Positions 5,563 to 6,795 of a DNA stretch of 6,795 nt are shown one piece after another. This stretch comes from an uncultured Butyrivibrio sp. (GTDB taxonomy: Bacteria > Bacillota > Clostridia > Lachnospirales > Lachnospiraceae). The stretch spans positions 1 through 6,795 of the forward strand of contig CAMVRW010000133.1 of NCBI GenBank assembly GCA_947169985.1, in the 5' to 3' direction. A program made the translations under genes and the position numbers. The notes below the pieces were generated by a model. It made no database searches, was not told where the DNA came from, and saw only the letters and a program-made list of their open reading frames with translations. Within the stretch, counting starts at the first letter, position 1. Each line of letters opens with the position of its first letter.

Positions 5563-6795
5563 TCACTTTGATAACTGAGCAAGTCTTTCTGTTATCTGAT
5601 CATAAGTCTGCTGGTATTTTTGCTGTTTTTCTTTTTCCTCAGCAATCTTGTCTGCCGGGGCCTTAGCAAGGAATTTCTCATTGGAAAGCATGCCCTGAGA
5701 TCTCTTAAGCTCTCCGGCAAGCTTAGCCTGTTCCTTCTTAAGACGCTCGATCTCTGCAGAGATATCCACAAGATCTGAGAAAGGAATATATACTGTTGCA
5801 TCAGCAAGGACTACAGACACAGCATCATCTGCAATTCCATCCTTGCCAGACTGGCATACTGACTCTGAAGCATAAGCAAGGGCCTCAAAGAAGAGCTTAC
5901 CTGTTGTAAAGATATCAAGTGTTTCTTTATTATCACTTACAACAAATACCTTTGCCTTCCTTGAAGGAGCAACATTCATCTGAGTACGTACGTTACGGAT
6001 TCCGCGAACTGCTTCCTTGATGGTCTCAATAGCCTTCTCGTCAGCAGCAAAGTTCCACTCCTCCTTGTATACAGGCCAGTCGGAGATCATGATTGATTCC
6101 TCCTCATCCTGAAGAGTACAGAAGATCTCCTCAGTTACGAATGGCATGTATGGGTGAAGAAGCTTAAGTGAATTGATAAGTACTGTCTGCAGTGTCCAAA
6201 GAGCTGCCTCGTGGGAAACAGCATCATCAGAATTGTACAGACGAGGCTTAACCATCTCAATGTACCAATCACAGAACTCATCCCAGATAAAGTCATAAAC
6301 CTTCTGAACTGCAATACCAAGCTCAAACTTATCCATGTTCTCAGTTACTTCTTTGATAGTGTTGTTGAGCTTTGAAAGGATCCAGTGGTCAACAGGCTCA
6401 AGTCCTGCCGGCATAGGCTGATGAATAGCTGAAGGAGCGTCCTCTGCCATATTCATCATGATAAATCTGGATGCATTCCATACCTTATTAGCAAAGTTAC
6501 GGCTGTTCTCTACTCTTTCGTTGTAGAAACGCATATCATTTCCTGGAGCGTTTCCTGTAACGATGGTAAGACGAAGAGCGTCAGCACCGTAATTCTCGAT
6601 AACCTCAAGAGGATCAATTCCGTTGCCGAGGGACTTACTCATCTTTCTTCCCTGAGAGTCTCTGATAAGACCATGGAAAAGAACTGTCTTAAATGGGTAG
6701 GTTCCCATCTGCTCGTAGCTGGAGAATATCATTCTGATAACCCAGAAGAAGATAATGTCATAACCTGTTACAAGCACGTCTGTAGGGAAGAAGTA
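5563..6795 (-). CDS. valS: Valyl-tRNA synthetase, C-terminal 410 residues (5' end outside window)
   Basis: Cytoplasmic class I aminoacyl-tRNA synthetase that joins valine to tRNA-Val using ATP. The reading frame is open to the window edge. It begins with Y-F-F-P-T-D-V-L-V-T-G-Y-D, a well-known ValRS stretch, so the GTG at 6775-6777 is an internal valine codon and not a start. KMSKS, the ATP-binding signature, is at visible residues 51-55 (bases 6631-6645), followed by LGNG. The anticodon-binding helical domain starts near DHWILSKLN (about 136) and includes HPYMPFVTEE (about 214-223) and the RNVRTQMNV segment (about 267). The last 70 residues are a Lys/Glu-rich heptad-like coiled-coil arm typical of ValRS C-termini, ending LAQLSK. 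About half of a usual ~880-residue ValRS is missing, only because the window ends. A 21-base gap leads to folC, the common clostridial order. The family call is secure. Confidence 0.98.
   Translation of the reverse strand, partial: YFFPTDVLVTGYDIIFFWVIRMIFSSYEQMGTYPFKTVLFHGLIRDSQGRKMSKSLGNGIDPLEVIENYGADALRLTIVTGNAPGNDMRFYNERVENSRNFANKVWNASRFIMMNMAEDAPSAIHQPMPAGLEPVDHWILSKLNNTIKEVTENMDKFELGIAVQKVYDFIWDEFCDWYIEMVKPRLYNSDDAVSHEAALWTLQTVLINSLKLLHPYMPFVTEEIFCTLQDEEESIMISDWPVYKEEWNFAADEKAIETIKEAVRGIRNVRTQMNVAPSRKAKVFVVSDNKETLDIFTTGKLFFEALAYASESVCQSGKDGIADDAVSVVLADATVYIPFSDLVDISAEIERLKKEQAKLAGELKRSQGMLSNEKFLAKAPADKIAEEKEKQQKYQQTYDQITERLAQLSK

Noticed and set aside
6775..6777. GTG as a start codon for a 404-residue valS product
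   Set aside because: The frame continues upstream to the window edge with conserved ValRS residues Y-F-F-P-T-D, so this GTG is internal.
1..6795. CRISPR, tRNA/rRNA, insertion sequence, phage or toxin-antitoxin system
   Set aside because: No direct-repeat array, cloverleaf, transposase, integrase or terminal inverted repeats were seen. The small genes resemble no toxin-antitoxin pair and are not adjacent to one another.

Overview
The window is one densely packed block of seven genes, all on the minus strand, with no gap longer than about 30 bases. No RNA gene, insertion sequence, CRISPR array, integrase or terminator is visible. In transcription order (high to low coordinates) it holds: the 3' part of valS (valyl-tRNA synthetase); folC (folylpolyglutamate / dihydrofolate synthase); a 54-codon acidic hypothetical protein; a 451-residue membrane-spanning TPR protein; an MBOAT-family O-acyltransferase; a membrane-anchored SGNH/GDSL-family protein; and an 80-codon hypothetical protein. 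Stop-to-start distances are about 21, 14, 2, -8 (overlap), 28 and 21 bases, so a single polycistronic unit is the simplest reading. Its promoter lies beyond base 6795 and its end lies below base 1.

The organism is most likely a Firmicute of class Clostridia, probably Lachnospiraceae (Butyrivibrio/Roseburia-like). The reasons are moderate G+C with AGGAG-type ribosome binding sites, a clostridial-type valS-folC pair, a surface protein linker made of V/I-S-A/G-N-D/S units of a kind I associate with Lachnospiraceae exported proteins, and the style of the small SGNH protein (GDSRTVGL block). This placement is inference from protein character, not from a search.

The window has two functional halves. 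The upstream half (about 4160-6795) is housekeeping: tRNA charging and folate polyglutamylation. The downstream half (about 1-3980) looks like an envelope module. The MBOAT protein carries the whole signature set of the AlgI/DltB-like acyltransferases, including both conserved histidines. The next gene is a single-pass SGNH protein whose catalytic Ser, Asp and His would face the outside. Such pairs O-acetylate exported polysaccharide or wall polymers in known systems. The TPR protein before them has TPR repeats on both sides of one membrane segment plus a coiled coil, and its stop overlaps the MBOAT start, so it is a good candidate scaffold or partner. The polymer acted on cannot be read from this window, because no glycosyltransferase, dlt or export gene is present.

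The least understood pieces are the two small proteins (54 and 80 residues) and the TPR protein. They are the best places to look for something undescribed, but nothing here shows a radically new system by itself.
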